Assembly (NCBI GenBank): GCA_014218215.1
Contig: CP043652.1
Coordinates: forward strand, 62,001-126,000
DNA from: Geodermatophilaceae bacterium NBWT11
GTDB lineage: Bacteria > Actinomycetota > Actinomycetes > Mycobacteriales > Geodermatophilaceae
DNA: 64,000 nt
Direction: 5' to 3'
The notes beneath the pieces were generated by a model. That model was not told where the DNA came from, made no database searches, and saw nothing but the letters and a program-made list of their open reading frames with translations. Within the stretch, counting starts at the first letter, position 1; each line of letters starts with the position of its first letter. Below are positions 8,728 to 17,002 of the stretch, one piece after another. A program made the position numbers and the translations under genes.

Positions 8728-9906
8728 ATGCAGTTGCACCTGTCGCCCGAGGACCAGGCGTTCCGGGACGAGATGCGCACGTTCTTCACCACCCAGTTCC
8801 CGAAGTCCATCCGGGACGACGTCGCCGCCCACCGCGACGTGTCCAAGGAGCAGTACGTCGAGGCCCAGCGCGTGCTCAACGCCGCCGGTCTCGCCGTCCC
8901 GCACTGGCCCGTCGAGTGGGGCGGCCGGGACTGGACCCCGCTGCAGCGCCACATCTGGCGCGAGGAGATGCAGCTGGCCGCCGTCCCCGAGCCGCTGGCG
9001 TTCAACGCCTCGATGATCGGCCCGGTCATCGCGGCGTTCGGCAACCAGGAGCAGAAGGAGCGCTTCCTGCCCAAGACCGCCAACCTCGACATCTGGTGGT
9101 GCCAGGGCTTCTCCGAGCCCGACGCCGGCTCCGACCTGGCCAGCCTGCGCACCACCGCCGTCCGCGACGGCGAGGACTGGGTGGTCAACGGCCAGAAGAC
9201 CTGGACGACGCTGGGCCAGTACGCCGACTGGATCTTCTGCCTGTGCCGCACCGACCCGGGTGCGGAGAAGAAGCAGCGCGGCATCTCGCTGCTGGTCTTC
9301 CCGATGGACACCCCCGGGGTCACGCTGCGCCCGATCGAGCTGCTCGACGGCGGCTTCGAGGTCAACGAGGTCTTCTTCGAAGACGTCCGGGTGCCTGCGG
9401 AGAACCTGATCGGCGAGGAGAACCGCGGCTGGGACTACGCCAAGTTCCTGCTGGGCAACGAGCGCGTGGGCATCGCCCGGGTCGGGGCCACCAAGCGGAT
9501 GATCGTCGACGCCAAGGCGCACGCCCGCTCGATCACCGTCAACGGCCGGCCGCTGCTGGAGGAGCCGACCATGGCCGCCCGCATCGCCGAGCTGGAGAAC
9601 GACCTGCTCGCCCTGGAGCTCACCGCGCTGCGCGTGGTGGCCAACTCCACCGACGGCAAGCCGCACCCGGCGTCCTCGGTGCTCAAGCTGCGCGGCTCGG
9701 AGCTGCAGCAGGCGGCCACCGAGCTGGTGGTCGACATCGCCGGCCCGCTGTCGCTGGCGTCCTTCGCCGACGACGCGGACACCGACGTCCCCGAGTGGGC
9801 CCGGGTGGCCACCCCGGAGTACCTGAACTACCGGAAGGTCTCCATCTACGGGGGCAGCAACGAAGTGCAGCGCACCATCATCGCCGGCTCGATCCTGGGG
9901 TTGTGA
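8728..9906 (+). CDS. Acyl-CoA dehydrogenase family protein (first of a pair)
   Basis: This 392-residue flavoprotein would catalyse FAD-dependent alpha-beta dehydrogenation of an acyl-CoA. It contains the N-terminal helical domain, the FAD-contact segment QGFSEPDAGSDLASLRTTA, the NGQKTWTT strand and the C-terminal IYGGSNEVQRTIIAG signature. The ATG at 8728 was chosen because it begins the family-typical MQLHLSPEDQAFRDEMR and follows a GAAGAGAAGAGGG purine stretch; the frame is open further upstream without similarity. A second dehydrogenase follows after 6 nt. Such pairs often form alpha2beta2 heterotetramers in actinobacterial steroid or branched acyl-CoA catabolism; that is inference here. 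Confidence 0.9.
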   Translation: MQLHLSPEDQAFRDEMRTFFTTQFPKSIRDDVAAHRDVSKEQYVEAQRVLNAAGLAVPHWPVEWGGRDWTPLQRHIWREEMQLAAVPEPLAFNASMIGPVIAAFGNQEQKERFLPKTANLDIWWCQGFSEPDAGSDLASLRTTAVRDGEDWVVNGQKTWTTLGQYADWIFCLCRTDPGAEKKQRGISLLVFPMDTPGVTLRPIELLDGGFEVNEVFFEDVRVPAENLIGEENRGWDYAKFLLGNERVGIARVGATKRMIVDAKAHARSITVNGRPLLEEPTMAARIAELENDLLALELTALRVVANSTDGKPHPASSVLKLRGSELQQAATELVVDIAGPLSLASFADDADTDVPEWARVATPEYLNYRKVSIYGGSNEVQRTIIAGSILGL

Positions 9907-9912
9907 CCTGAC

Positions 9913-11058
9913 GTGGACTTCACCTTCGACAACGAACAGAACGCCCTGCGCGAGGCCGTCGCCGGCCTGCTGATGCGGGCCTACGGCGGGGACCAGCGCC
10001 GCTCGGTCACCCGCGAGGAGCCCGGCTTCGACGAGAAGACCTGGGCCCAGCTCGCCGAGATGGGCGTGCTCGGCCTGCCCTTCGCCGAGGAGGACGGCGG
10101 CATGGGCGCCGGTCAGGCCGAGGTGGCGATCGTGGCCACCGAGATCGGCCGAGTGCTGGCGCCGGAGCCCTTCGTCGAGTCCGTCGTCCTCGCCGGTGGC
10201 CTCGTCGCTGCCGTCGGCACCGCGGAGCAGCGCACGGCCGTGCTCGGCCCGCTGGCCGAGGGCAGCAGCGTGCTGGCCGCGGCCCTCGCCGAGCCCACCG
10301 CACGCTGGACACCCTCGGCCGCCGGGGTCACCGCGACCGCCGACGGCGGCTCCTGGACCCTCACCGGGGTCAAGGAGCCCGTGCAGCACGGCGCCCGCGC
10401 CGACGTCCTGGTCGTCTCCGCGGCCGTGGACGGCGGCACCCGGCTGTTCCTGGTGCAGGGCGACGCCACCGGGCTGACCCGCACCGGGTACCGCACCCAC
10501 GACGTGGGCCGGGCCGCCCGGGTGGTCTTCGACGGCACCCCCGCCGAGCTGCTCGGCGACTCCGACGCCGACCGCACCGCCGACGTCGAGCAGGCCCTGG
10601 CCCGGGCGACCGTGGCCTACGCCCACGAGGCGGTCGGGGCGATGGACACCGCGCTGACCACCACCGCGGAGTACCTGCGCACCCGCAAGCAGTTCGGGGT
10701 CTCGCTGAACAAGTTCCAGGCCCTGACGTTCCGCGCCGCGGACATGTACGTGACCCTGGAGCTGGTCCGCAGCACCGCGCTGTGGGCGACCATGGTGCTC
10801 GACGCCGAGGGCTCCACCGCCGACGACGTGGTGGCCGCCGCCGACCGGGCCCGGCTGCAGACCAGCCGCGCCGGCCGGCACATCGGCAAGGAGGCCATCC
10901 AGCTGCACGGCGGGATCGGCGTCACCGCCGAGTACAAGGTCGGGCACTACACCTCGCGGCTGACCGCCATCGACCACCTGCTGGGTGACGGCGACTGGGC
11001 CCGCGCCCGGCTGGCCGGCCGCGTCGGTTCCTACGACACGGTCGAGGCCGTGCCGTGA
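9913..11058 (+). CDS. Acyl-CoA dehydrogenase family protein (second of a pair)
   Basis: This 381-residue acyl-CoA dehydrogenase homologue starts with GTG only 6 nt after the previous gene. The C-terminal domain (EYLRTRKQFGVSLNKFQAL and AIQLHGGIGVTAEYKVGHY) is clear, whereas the N-terminal and middle domains are diverged. This asymmetry, one standard and one diverged subunit in an operon, is the usual picture for heteromeric FadE pairs where active-site parts are shared. A strong terminator follows at 11075-11111, so the operon ends here. The substrate is unknown. Confidence 0.88.
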   Translation: MDFTFDNEQNALREAVAGLLMRAYGGDQRRSVTREEPGFDEKTWAQLAEMGVLGLPFAEEDGGMGAGQAEVAIVATEIGRVLAPEPFVESVVLAGGLVAAVGTAEQRTAVLGPLAEGSSVLAAALAEPTARWTPSAAGVTATADGGSWTLTGVKEPVQHGARADVLVVSAAVDGGTRLFLVQGDATGLTRTGYRTHDVGRAARVVFDGTPAELLGDSDADRTADVEQALARATVAYAHEAVGAMDTALTTTAEYLRTRKQFGVSLNKFQALTFRAADMYVTLELVRSTALWATMVLDAEGSTADDVVAAADRARLQTSRAGRHIGKEAIQLHGGIGVTAEYKVGHYTSRLTAIDHLLGDGDWARARLAGRVGSYDTVEAVP

Positions 11059-11074
11059 CGCACTGAGCCGGACC

Positions 11075-11111
11075 CGACGGCCCCCGACGCAGCCCGCGTC
11101 GGGGGCCGTCG
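11075..11111. terminator. Strong hairpin terminator after the acyl-CoA dehydrogenase pair
   Basis: A perfect 16-bp GC-rich stem with a 5-nt loop starts 16 nt after the stop. It lies between a plus-strand operon and the minus-strand gene ending at 11117, so it can terminate both. No T-run is seen, as is usual in this GC range. Confidence 0.85.
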
Positions 11112-11116
11112 GCGTC

Positions 11117-11422
11117 TCAGGCGCAGGGACGGACGGCGTCGCGCTGCGCCCGGCGCTCGACCACCAGGCCGCGGAGGTCCTGCCGGCGGCGCAACGCGCG
11201 GGCCCGGTCGCTGCCGGTCCGCCGCCGGGCGTGCGGGTCGGCCTCCTCCAGCAGCTGCCGGGCAGCCAGCAGGACGGCCGACGGGCGGGTGACCGCCGCC
11301 GCCGGGGTGGTGACCACCAGCCGGTCGCCGCCACCGTCGGTCAGCGGCAGGGGGACCTGCGGGACGACCGGGAGTCCGACCTCGGGATCCAGCCCCGGTG
11401 AGGGTGGTGGGGTGGGGCGCAT
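11117..11422 (-). CDS. Small hypothetical protein, Arg-rich C-terminus
   Basis: The predicted protein has 101 residues: a Pro-rich start (MRPTPPPSPGLDPEVGLPVV), a short beta-like segment (DRLVVTTPAAAV) and an Arg-rich helical tail. I do not recognise it. Third codon positions are almost all G or C, which supports coding. The ATG at 11422 is the first in frame with this bias. It lies downstream of the YceI gene on the same strand, 95 nt away. Confidence 0.55.
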   Translation of the reverse strand: MRPTPPPSPGLDPEVGLPVVPQVPLPLTDGGGDRLVVTTPAAAVTRPSAVLLAARQLLEEADPHARRRTGSDRARALRRRQDLRGLVVERRAQRDAVRPCA

Positions 11423-11517
11423 GGTGGACCGGCCTGACCGCAGCGGTCCGGCGCGACCGGGGAGCCGACACCCGGGGAGACCGAGACGACCCGACGGTAC
11501 GCCCCGGGGGCGAGCGG

Positions 11518-12117
11518 TCAGCCGGCCTTGATGACCGAGACGTCGAACTCGATCTGGATGCGGTCGCTGACCAGCACCCCACCGGTCTCCAGAGCCGCGT
11601 TCCACACCAGGCCCCAGTCGCTGCGCTTGACCGCCAGCGCGCCCTCGAAGCCCACCCGGACGTTGCCGAAGGGGTCCTGGGCCGAACCGGTGAGGGTGAA
11701 CTCCACCGACACCTCGCGGGTGCGCCCCTTGATCGTCAGGTCCCCGGTGACCTCGTACACGTCGGCCTCGAGCTGCTCGACGGCGGTGGAGACGAACGTG
11801 ACCTCGGGGAACTGCTCGACGTCGAGGAAGTCCGCCGAGCGCAGGTGCGCGTCCCGGTCGGGCTGGCCGGTGTCCAGGCTGCCGGCGTCCATCCGCAGCT
11901 CGACCCGGCTCGCCTCGGGTCGCGCGGTGTCCAGGTGCGCGGTGCCCTCGAACTCGCCGAACGTGCCGCGCACGGTGGTGACCATCGCGTGCCGGGCCCG
12001 GAAGCCGATCCGGGTGTGCGCGGCGTCGACGGTGTAGTCGCCGGTGACGTCGGTCAGGGCGGTGGTGGCGTCGTCGAAGTCGGTCGCGGCGCCTTGGCTC
12101 GCGCGGTGCTTGGCCAC
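11518..12117 (-). CDS. YceI family protein
   Basis: The 199-residue protein has the YceI lipocalin-like beta-barrel pattern: DYTVDAAHTRIGFRARHAM, then VRGTFGEFEG, DFLDVEQFPEVTF and DLTIKGRTREV. Members bind amphiphiles or isoprenoids and are linked to stress resistance. The open frame reaches 12198, but the GTG at 12117 is preferred because GGGAGGAC lies about 9 nt upstream and no signal peptide is gained by extension. No export signal is visible, so it is probably cytoplasmic, as in many actinobacterial copies. Confidence 0.85.
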   Translation of the reverse strand: MAKHRASQGAATDFDDATTALTDVTGDYTVDAAHTRIGFRARHAMVTTVRGTFGEFEGTAHLDTARPEASRVELRMDAGSLDTGQPDRDAHLRSADFLDVEQFPEVTFVSTAVEQLEADVYEVTGDLTIKGRTREVSVEFTLTGSAQDPFGNVRVGFEGALAVKRSDWGLVWNAALETGGVLVSDRIQIEFDVSVIKAG

Positions 12118-12204
12118 GGTCGACCGTCCTCCCAGGAGATGTACAACGGCAGCAGTCTGACGGGTGACTCGCCGCCGTGACCAGGCGGGTAGTCCCACAC
12201 ACGG

Positions 12205-12240
12205 CGACGGACCCCCACCTGTGGTGGTGGGGGTCCGTCG
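12205..12240 (-). terminator. Strong hairpin terminator after the DJ-1/PfpI gene
   Basis: A perfect 15-bp stem with a 6-nt loop lies 12 nt downstream of the minus-strand DJ-1/PfpI stop and upstream of the YceI gene. It insulates the two same-strand genes. Confidence 0.85.
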
Positions 12241-12251
12241 AGGGGGTGGGG

Positions 12252-12806
12252 TCAGCTGCCGGCGTAGAGCTCCACGATCGCGGCGTTGAACGCCGGGATG
12301 TCGTCGGGGTTGCGGCTGGTCACCAGGTTCCCGTCCCGGGAGACCTCCTCGTCGACGACGGTGGCCCCGCCGCGGCGCAGGTCGCCCCGGATGCTGGGGA
12401 ACGAGGTGAGCGTGCGGCCCTCGAGCACCCCGGCCTCCAGCAGCGTCCAGGGGGCGTGGCAGATGGCGGCCACGGGCTTGCCGGCGTCGAAGAAGGCCTT
12501 CACGAAGGCGAGGGCGTCCTCGTCCTGGCGCAGGGTGTCTGGGTTGACCACGCCGCCAGGGAGCAGCAGGCCGTCGTAGTCGGCGGCGGACACGTCGGCG
12601 ACCAGGTGGTCGACGGGGTGCGTGCTCGCCGGGTGGATGTCGCCGTCCATGGAGGGGATGGCGCCGTCCTCGACGCCGTCCGGCACGGAGATCAGGTGGG
12701 TGGTGGCACCCGCGGCCTGCAGGGCGGCGCGGGGCTCCTCGAGCTCGACGCGCTCGACGCCCTGGGCGGCGAGCACGGCGATGGTCTTGCCGGTCAGTTC
12801 AGCCAT
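12252..12806 (-). CDS. DJ-1/PfpI family protein (type 1 glutamine amidotransferase fold)
   Basis: This is a 184-residue PfpI-like protein. The nucleophile elbow AAICHAPWTLLEAG carries the reactive Cys and adjacent His. The N-terminal strand KTIAVLAAQGVERVE and the DYDGLLLPGGVVNPD loop supply the conserved acidic and Gly residues. Such proteins are chaperones, glyoxalase III/deglycase-like enzymes or stress proteins; assignment to one activity is not possible from sequence. It forms a single-gene unit with its own terminator, downstream of the riboswitch-controlled transglycosylase gene. Confidence 0.9.
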   Translation of the reverse strand: MAELTGKTIAVLAAQGVERVELEEPRAALQAAGATTHLISVPDGVEDGAIPSMDGDIHPASTHPVDHLVADVSAADYDGLLLPGGVVNPDTLRQDEDALAFVKAFFDAGKPVAAICHAPWTLLEAGVLEGRTLTSFPSIRGDLRRGGATVVDEEVSRDGNLVTSRNPDDIPAFNAAIVELYAGS

Positions 12807-12851
12807 GCCCCGGTCGTTCCCGGGCCGACCGGGGTCGGAAACGCGGAACGC

Positions 12852-13646
12852 TCAGTACCAGTTGTTGGCCTGCGAGTGCGCCCACGCCGAGCACGGGGAG
12901 CCGTAGACCCGGTCGATGTAGATGAGCCCGGCGTCGATCTGCCGGAACCCGTCGGAGGTCTTGGCGATACCGGTCAGCGCCCAGGTCGAGTTGAGGAACT
13001 GGGCGATGCCGTAGGCCGTCGACGACGGGTTCTGCGCGTTCGGGTTCCAGCCCGACTCCTTGCCCCACAGGTTCTCCAGGCAGGAGAACTGCGAGGCGTC
13101 CCCGCCGAGGGCGGCGAGCGCGTAGTCGTGGAAGTTGCTGGGGGTCTGCGCTGCGGCGGCCTCGGCCGCCGCGGCGGCCTCCGCAGCAGCCTGCGCCTGC
13201 GCAGCGGCCTGCGCCTCGGCCGCGGCCTGGGCGGCGGCAGCGGCTGCCTGGGCGTCCAGCTCGGCCTGGTCGGCCGCGGCCTGCGCCTGGGCGGCGGTGG
13301 CCTCGTCGGCCTCGCGCTGCGCCCGGCTGGACTCCAGCTCGCCGAGGTGGGTGCCGAGGTCGGCCGGGGACGCGTCGGCGGCGGTCAGCCCGAGCTGGTC
13401 GGCCACGCTCACCGCCTGCGAGGCGGCCGCGGAGGGCTCGGCCTGGGCGGTGCCCGGTCCGGTGCCCAGGGCCACGTTGACCAGCACGGCGCCGACGGCG
13501 ACCGCGGCCAGGTACAGCGCGGGGCGCCGGGCCGGGGGACGGCGGTGCCGACCGGACGCGACGGCGGCGACGGTGTCGGCGGCCGACTCGGGAGCCGGGG
13601 TCTCCGTGGCGGGGGCAGCGGGCAGTGCGGTGTGACGAGCGCTCAT
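12852..13646 (-). CDS. Lytic transglycosylase (SLT-like) secreted or anchored protein
   Basis: The 264-residue protein has a basic N-terminus, a membrane/signal segment (ALYLAAVAVGAVLVNVALG, about 44-62), an Ala/Gln/Glu-rich coiled-coil-like region (about 110-170) and a C-terminal SLT-like domain (about 180-264) with LWGKESGWNPNAQN (catalytic Glu), STAYGIAQFLNSTW and IDAGLIYIDRVYG. It would cleave peptidoglycan glycan strands outside the cell. The start at 13646 gives the expected basic, signal-bearing N-terminus. A c-di-AMP riboswitch precedes it, matching the known control of actinobacterial cell-wall hydrolases. Confidence 0.9.
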   Translation of the reverse strand: MSARHTALPAAPATETPAPESAADTVAAVASGRHRRPPARRPALYLAAVAVGAVLVNVALGTGPGTAQAEPSAAASQAVSVADQLGLTAADASPADLGTHLGELESSRAQREADEATAAQAQAAADQAELDAQAAAAAAQAAAEAQAAAQAQAAAEAAAAAEAAAAQTPSNFHDYALAALGGDASQFSCLENLWGKESGWNPNAQNPSSTAYGIAQFLNSTWALTGIAKTSDGFRQIDAGLIYIDRVYGSPCSAWAHSQANNWY

Positions 13647-13674
13647 GCGGGTGGGACGTGTCCGTTCTTCCGTC

Positions 13675-13830
13675 TGGCCGCCTACCGGGTCAGCTGACGG
13701 GTTCGGGCGGGAAGACGCCCTACTCCCCCGGCCCGCGTGCAGCCAGGGGTGATTCACCCCAGTGGTTCGGTGGGTCCCCGGTTCGCCTGGGTGGATCTGG
13801 GTGGTGCTGGCGACTCGGCGGCGTCCGGCG
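13675..13830 (-). ncRNA. Cyclic di-AMP riboswitch (ydaO-yuaA class)
   Basis: Read on the minus strand, the leader of the transglycosylase gene contains the class landmarks in order: GAACCGGGGACCC, then GGGGTGAATC (13751-13760), GTAGGG (13718-13723) and AACCCGTCAGCTGACCCGG (near 13686-13704) followed by TAGGC. These match the conserved core of the ydaO-yuaA aptamer that in actinobacteria precedes rpf, NlpC/P60 and SLT genes and usually turns expression off when c-di-AMP binds. The 5' limit is approximate. I see nothing else of note in 13831-13968. Confidence 0.87.
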
Positions 13831-13968
13831 GGGTCTCCCCGGCTGGGGAGCGGTCATCCGCACGGACGGCGCCACGCTAAGCGGACATGTCGACTGCTGA
13901 CAAGCAGGGGCGTCCGGTTTCACACATCTGGTACCGCTGTCGCCGACGTGGGGTCGTCGGCCGGTCGC

Positions 13969-14613
13969 TCAGGGCAGTCGCCACACCGTCGTCCGGCGGG
14001 CGACGTCCACACCGCTGTCGACGACGTCGTACCCGGCCACCTCGACCAGCCCGCTGGGCAGCTGGCTGCGGCCGGGATCGCCGACCAGCACCGTCGCGCC
14101 CCGCACCCAGGCGGTGAACAGCCAGGGCCGCACCCGGTCGGCCATCGTCAGGTCGTAGAAGACGTCCCCGGCCAGCACCACGTCGACCTCGGGCAGGTCG
14201 GCGTCCAGCACGTCGCCCACCGGCTCGAGCACGGTCACCCCGTTGGCCGCGGCGTTGAGGTCCATCACCGCGACGGCGTACGGGTCGACGTCGCTGGCCA
14301 GCACCCGGGTGGCACCGGCCAGGGCCGCCGCGATGCCCACGAGCCCGCTGCCGGCGCCGAGGTCCAGCACGGTGCGTCCGGCCACCAGCTCCGGGTGGTC
14401 GAGCACGTGCCGGGCCAGACCCTGCCCGCCGACCCAGGCGGCGGCCCAGAACGGCGACGCCTGCCCCGGGCCCACGCCCCCGGCGGCGGCCTCGTCCTCC
14501 ATCGCCTGCCAGAGCACGGCGACGTCGTCGGCCAGGTGCAGGGCGACCTCGGGCACCAGCGGCGGCCGCTCCAGGCGGGTGTGCCGGGTGAAGAAGTCCG
14601 GGGCGACGGTCAC
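13969..14613 (-). CDS. Class I SAM-dependent methyltransferase
   Basis: This is a 214-residue protein with the SAM-binding motif I VLDLGAGSGLVGIAAALAG (about 93-111), the acidic motif II loop ASDVDPYAV and motif post-II LAGDVFYD. The N-terminal FFTRHTRLERPPLVPEV and SPFWAAAWVGGQGLARH segments resemble the nicotinamide N-methyltransferase-like/protein-lysine methyltransferase group that includes EEF-type and PrmA-like enzymes. The target is unknown. The GTG start overlaps the upstream MFS gene stop (GTGA), so expression is coupled. Confidence 0.85.
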   Translation of the reverse strand: MTVAPDFFTRHTRLERPPLVPEVALHLADDVAVLWQAMEDEAAAGGVGPGQASPFWAAAWVGGQGLARHVLDHPELVAGRTVLDLGAGSGLVGIAAALAGATRVLASDVDPYAVAVMDLNAAANGVTVLEPVGDVLDADLPEVDVVLAGDVFYDLTMADRVRPWLFTAWVRGATVLVGDPGRSQLPSGLVEVAGYDVVDSGVDVARRTTVWRLP

Positions 14614-15911
14614 GACCGACGTCCCACCCGGCTGCGCACCGCGGTGTAGAGCGGGGTGAGCACGACGCCGTCGGAGGCCAGCCGGTCCCGCAGCCGCCGC
14701 CGGTGCCGCCACACCCCGGCCAGGCCGATCGCCCAGAACAGGTACTGGACGCCGAACGCTGCCTTGAACGCCCCCAGGTCGTAGGCGGTCGACGCGCCCG
14801 GGGTCTGGGCGTCCAGCACGGCACCGACGGCGAGCACGGTCAGCAGCGAGGCCGCGAACCCGCCGATGTTGACCACCCCGCTGGCGCTGCCGAGGCGGTG
14901 CACCGGGTTCCAGGTGCGGGCGTAGTCGAAGCCGATCATCGAGCCCGGGCCGTTGGAGGCCAGCACGACGACGAGCACCACCAGCAGCCACAGCGGGGCA
15001 CGACCGGGCCACAGCAGCACCACCGTCCAGGCGGTGATCGTGGCCCCGGCGATCCCGAAGACCAGCACCGAGCGGCGCAACGGCCACCGCCCGCAGAGCT
15101 TGCCCAGCAGCGGTCCCACGCCCATCCCGACCACGACGAGCAGGGTCAGCAGCCCGGCGGCGGTGCCGGTGGACAGGCCCTGCCCCAACACCAGGAACGG
15201 GTAGCCCCACAGCAGCGCGAAGACGGTGCCGGAGAACTGGGTGACCAGGTGGGTGTAGAGCCCGATCTGCGTGCCGGACTCCTTCCAGGCGCCGGCCACG
15301 TTGGCCCGGATCTCCGACCAGCCCGCGACCGGGGCCACCGGTGTGCCGGGCGGGGAGTCCTTCAGGAAGACCACCACGAGCACGGCCATCAGCACCCCGA
15401 CCGCCCCGGCGCCCAGGAACGTCGTCGTCCACGAGGTGTGGTGCAGGGCCAGCACCAGCGGGTAGGCCGCCGCGATCTGGCCGACCTGGCCGAGGATGCC
15501 GGTGAGCTGGGTGACGACCGGGACGCTGGGCCCGGAGAACCAGAGCGTGACGACCCGCAGCACGCTGATGAAGGTCATCGCGTCCCCGGCGCCGACCAGC
15601 ACCCGGGCGACGACGGCGGTGGGCACGTCGGTGGCCACGGCGAGCAGCACCTGACCGGCGGCCATGGTGAGCGCGCCGGTGGCGACCAGCGCCCTCGAGC
15701 CGAAGCGGTCCAGTGCGATGCCCACCGGCACCTGCAGGCCGGCGTAGACCACGAGCTGCAGGACGAGGAAGAGGCTGACCGCCGAGGCGCCGGCGGAGAA
15801 CCGCTCCTGGGCGTCGACGGCGGTGACGCCGAGGGACCCGCGGTGGAAGACGGCCACCGCGTACGCGGCCAGGCCTACGACCCAGACGGTGTACGCGCGG
15901 CGGGAGTTCAC
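14610..15911 (-). CDS. MFS transporter
   Basis: The 433-residue protein has about 12 hydrophobic helices and the MFS motif A-like loop GIALDRFGSRALVATGA between TM2 and TM3. The N-terminus (YTVWVVGLAAYAVAVFHRG) and the order of helices place it in the general MFS group; the substrate cannot be read from sequence. GTG start. It is the first gene of a two-gene unit with the methyltransferase, so export or import of a methylated compound is one untested idea. Confidence 0.85.
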   Translation of the reverse strand: MNSRRAYTVWVVGLAAYAVAVFHRGSLGVTAVDAQERFSAGASAVSLFLVLQLVVYAGLQVPVGIALDRFGSRALVATGALTMAAGQVLLAVATDVPTAVVARVLVGAGDAMTFISVLRVVTLWFSGPSVPVVTQLTGILGQVGQIAAAYPLVLALHHTSWTTTFLGAGAVGVLMAVLVVVFLKDSPPGTPVAPVAGWSEIRANVAGAWKESGTQIGLYTHLVTQFSGTVFALLWGYPFLVLGQGLSTGTAAGLLTLLVVVGMGVGPLLGKLCGRWPLRRSVLVFGIAGATITAWTVVLLWPGRAPLWLLVVLVVVLASNGPGSMIGFDYARTWNPVHRLGSASGVVNIGGFAASLLTVLAVGAVLDAQTPGASTAYDLGAFKAAFGVQYLFWAIGLAGVWRHRRRLRDRLASDGVVLTPLYTAVRSRVGRRS

Positions 15912-15970
15912 GTGCAGGGTCTACACCCGTGCACCCCCCGGCACCCCGCGCCCGGCGTGTCCCGGCCGGG

Positions 15971-16204
15971 TCAGGGGCAGCTGCAGCCGGGGTTGGTCTG
16001 GTGGCCGGCGGCGACCTGCTCGGCGGTCGCGGCGCAGAACCGCCGGGAGATGCGGTCGTGCTGGGCCATCGGGTGCGGGCAGACCGGGCAGACCTCCTCG
16101 ACGGCTGCGTCCCCCTCGCGGGAGGTCTTGGTCGAGGGCGCGTGCTGGGCGGCCTGGACGACGGGAGCGGTCTCGTCGGTGCTCGTGGCGGTGGTCTCGG
16201 TCAA
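15971..16204 (-). CDS. Small Cys-rich protein, possible RGCVC-type
   Basis: About 77 residues: a Thr/Ser/Ala-rich, likely disordered N-terminus, then CPVCPHPMAQHDRISRRFC and a terminal GCSC. Four to five Cys plus His could bind zinc. It resembles the small RGCVC-family proteins of Geodermatophilaceae, as far as I recall. The start is uncertain: TTG at 16204 gives a natural MTETTATSTDE-like N-terminus; GTG at 16273 would add 23 residues. It is divergent from the small gene at 16352. Confidence 0.6.
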   Translation of the reverse strand: MTETTATSTDETAPVVQAAQHAPSTKTSREGDAAVEEVCPVCPHPMAQHDRISRRFCAATAEQVAAGHQTNPGCSCP

Positions 16205-16351
16205 CGCGGACGACCTGACTGCGCCGACGTGCGGCGCGGTGGTGAGCTCTCCCCGACCTGGGGAACCACCCACGCTACGCGAGCCCGGGTGATCTCCGAC
16301 TGCCTGCGTAAACGACGTTTCAGACGAGGCGCCCGCGGACAGTCCCCCGGC

Positions 16352-16570
16352 ATGACCACTCCGAGCGACACCACCGAGACCCGCACCTTCGCCGACCTGG
16401 GCAAGGAGATGTGGTCCTACCTCACCGGCAAGGGCGCCGCCATCAACTACGAGTTCGTCGACATGACCGTCGAGGTGCCCCGCGAGATCGGCGCCGACGC
16501 CCCCCGGGCGACCTGGAAGCTCAACGGCACGCTGCGCATCACCACCGCCGAGGGCGTCTCCCAGGGATGA
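16352..16570 (+). CDS. Small conserved hypothetical protein
   Basis: This 72-residue protein has a central segment FADLGKEMWSYLTGKGAAIN followed by a beta-rich half (YEFVDMTVEVP, TWKLNGTLRI). I recognise it only as a type of short actinobacterial protein of unknown function. Its stop overlaps the next start (ATGA), so the two are co-translated. There is no signal peptide or membrane segment. Confidence 0.75.
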   Translation: MTTPSDTTETRTFADLGKEMWSYLTGKGAAINYEFVDMTVEVPREIGADAPRATWKLNGTLRITTAEGVSQG

Positions 16571-17001
16571 CCGTCGGCCCGCTCGTCGTCCGGGCCGACC
16601 TCGCCCTCTCCGTCGACGGGCAGTCCGCCCGGCTGACCGGGGACGGCACCGACCTGACGCTGACGTCCTCGGACCCGGTGGGTCTGTGGCGCTCGGCGAC
16701 GAGCGTGCCCTGGCCGGCCGGGGTCACCGTGAGCAGCGGTCCGCGGGCGGTCGGCGAGCTCGGTGACCTGCTCGCCGCCCACGGCCTGCACCTGGACGTC
16801 ACCGGGCCGCAGGGCCGGGTCGCCGAACTCGGTCGCGGGGTGTCGTCCCCGGTGGGGCGCACCCTGACCGGTTCGGCGGGGGTCCGACTCGGGTCCCCCC
16901 GCGTGCTCGTCGGCACCCTGGCATCCGAGCCGTTCCCGTGGCGACCGGTCCTGGTCGCCGTGGCGGCCCTGCTGGTGGTCCGGGCGATCCGCCGCCGCTG
17001 A
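16567..17001 (+). CDS. Hypothetical protein with C-terminal membrane helix
   Basis: This is a 144-residue protein: a beta-rich soluble part (LVVRADLALSVDG, GTDLTLTSSDPVG, VTVSSGPRAVGEL), then one C-terminal hydrophobic helix (FPWRPVLVAVAALLVVRAI) and a short basic tail RRR. The topology suggests a tail-anchored protein facing the cytoplasm. The partner gene is the 72-residue protein whose stop it overlaps. The function is unknown. It converges with the gene ending at 17003. Confidence 0.75.
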   Translation: MTVGPLVVRADLALSVDGQSARLTGDGTDLTLTSSDPVGLWRSATSVPWPAGVTVSSGPRAVGELGDLLAAHGLHLDVTGPQGRVAELGRGVSSPVGRTLTGSAGVRLGSPRVLVGTLASEPFPWRPVLVAVAALLVVRAIRRR

Positions 17002-17002
17002 C

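Noticed and set aside
13130-13330. Ala/Gln-rich low-complexity stretch as a possible repeat element
   Set aside because: It is the in-frame spacer of the transglycosylase between membrane anchor and SLT domain.
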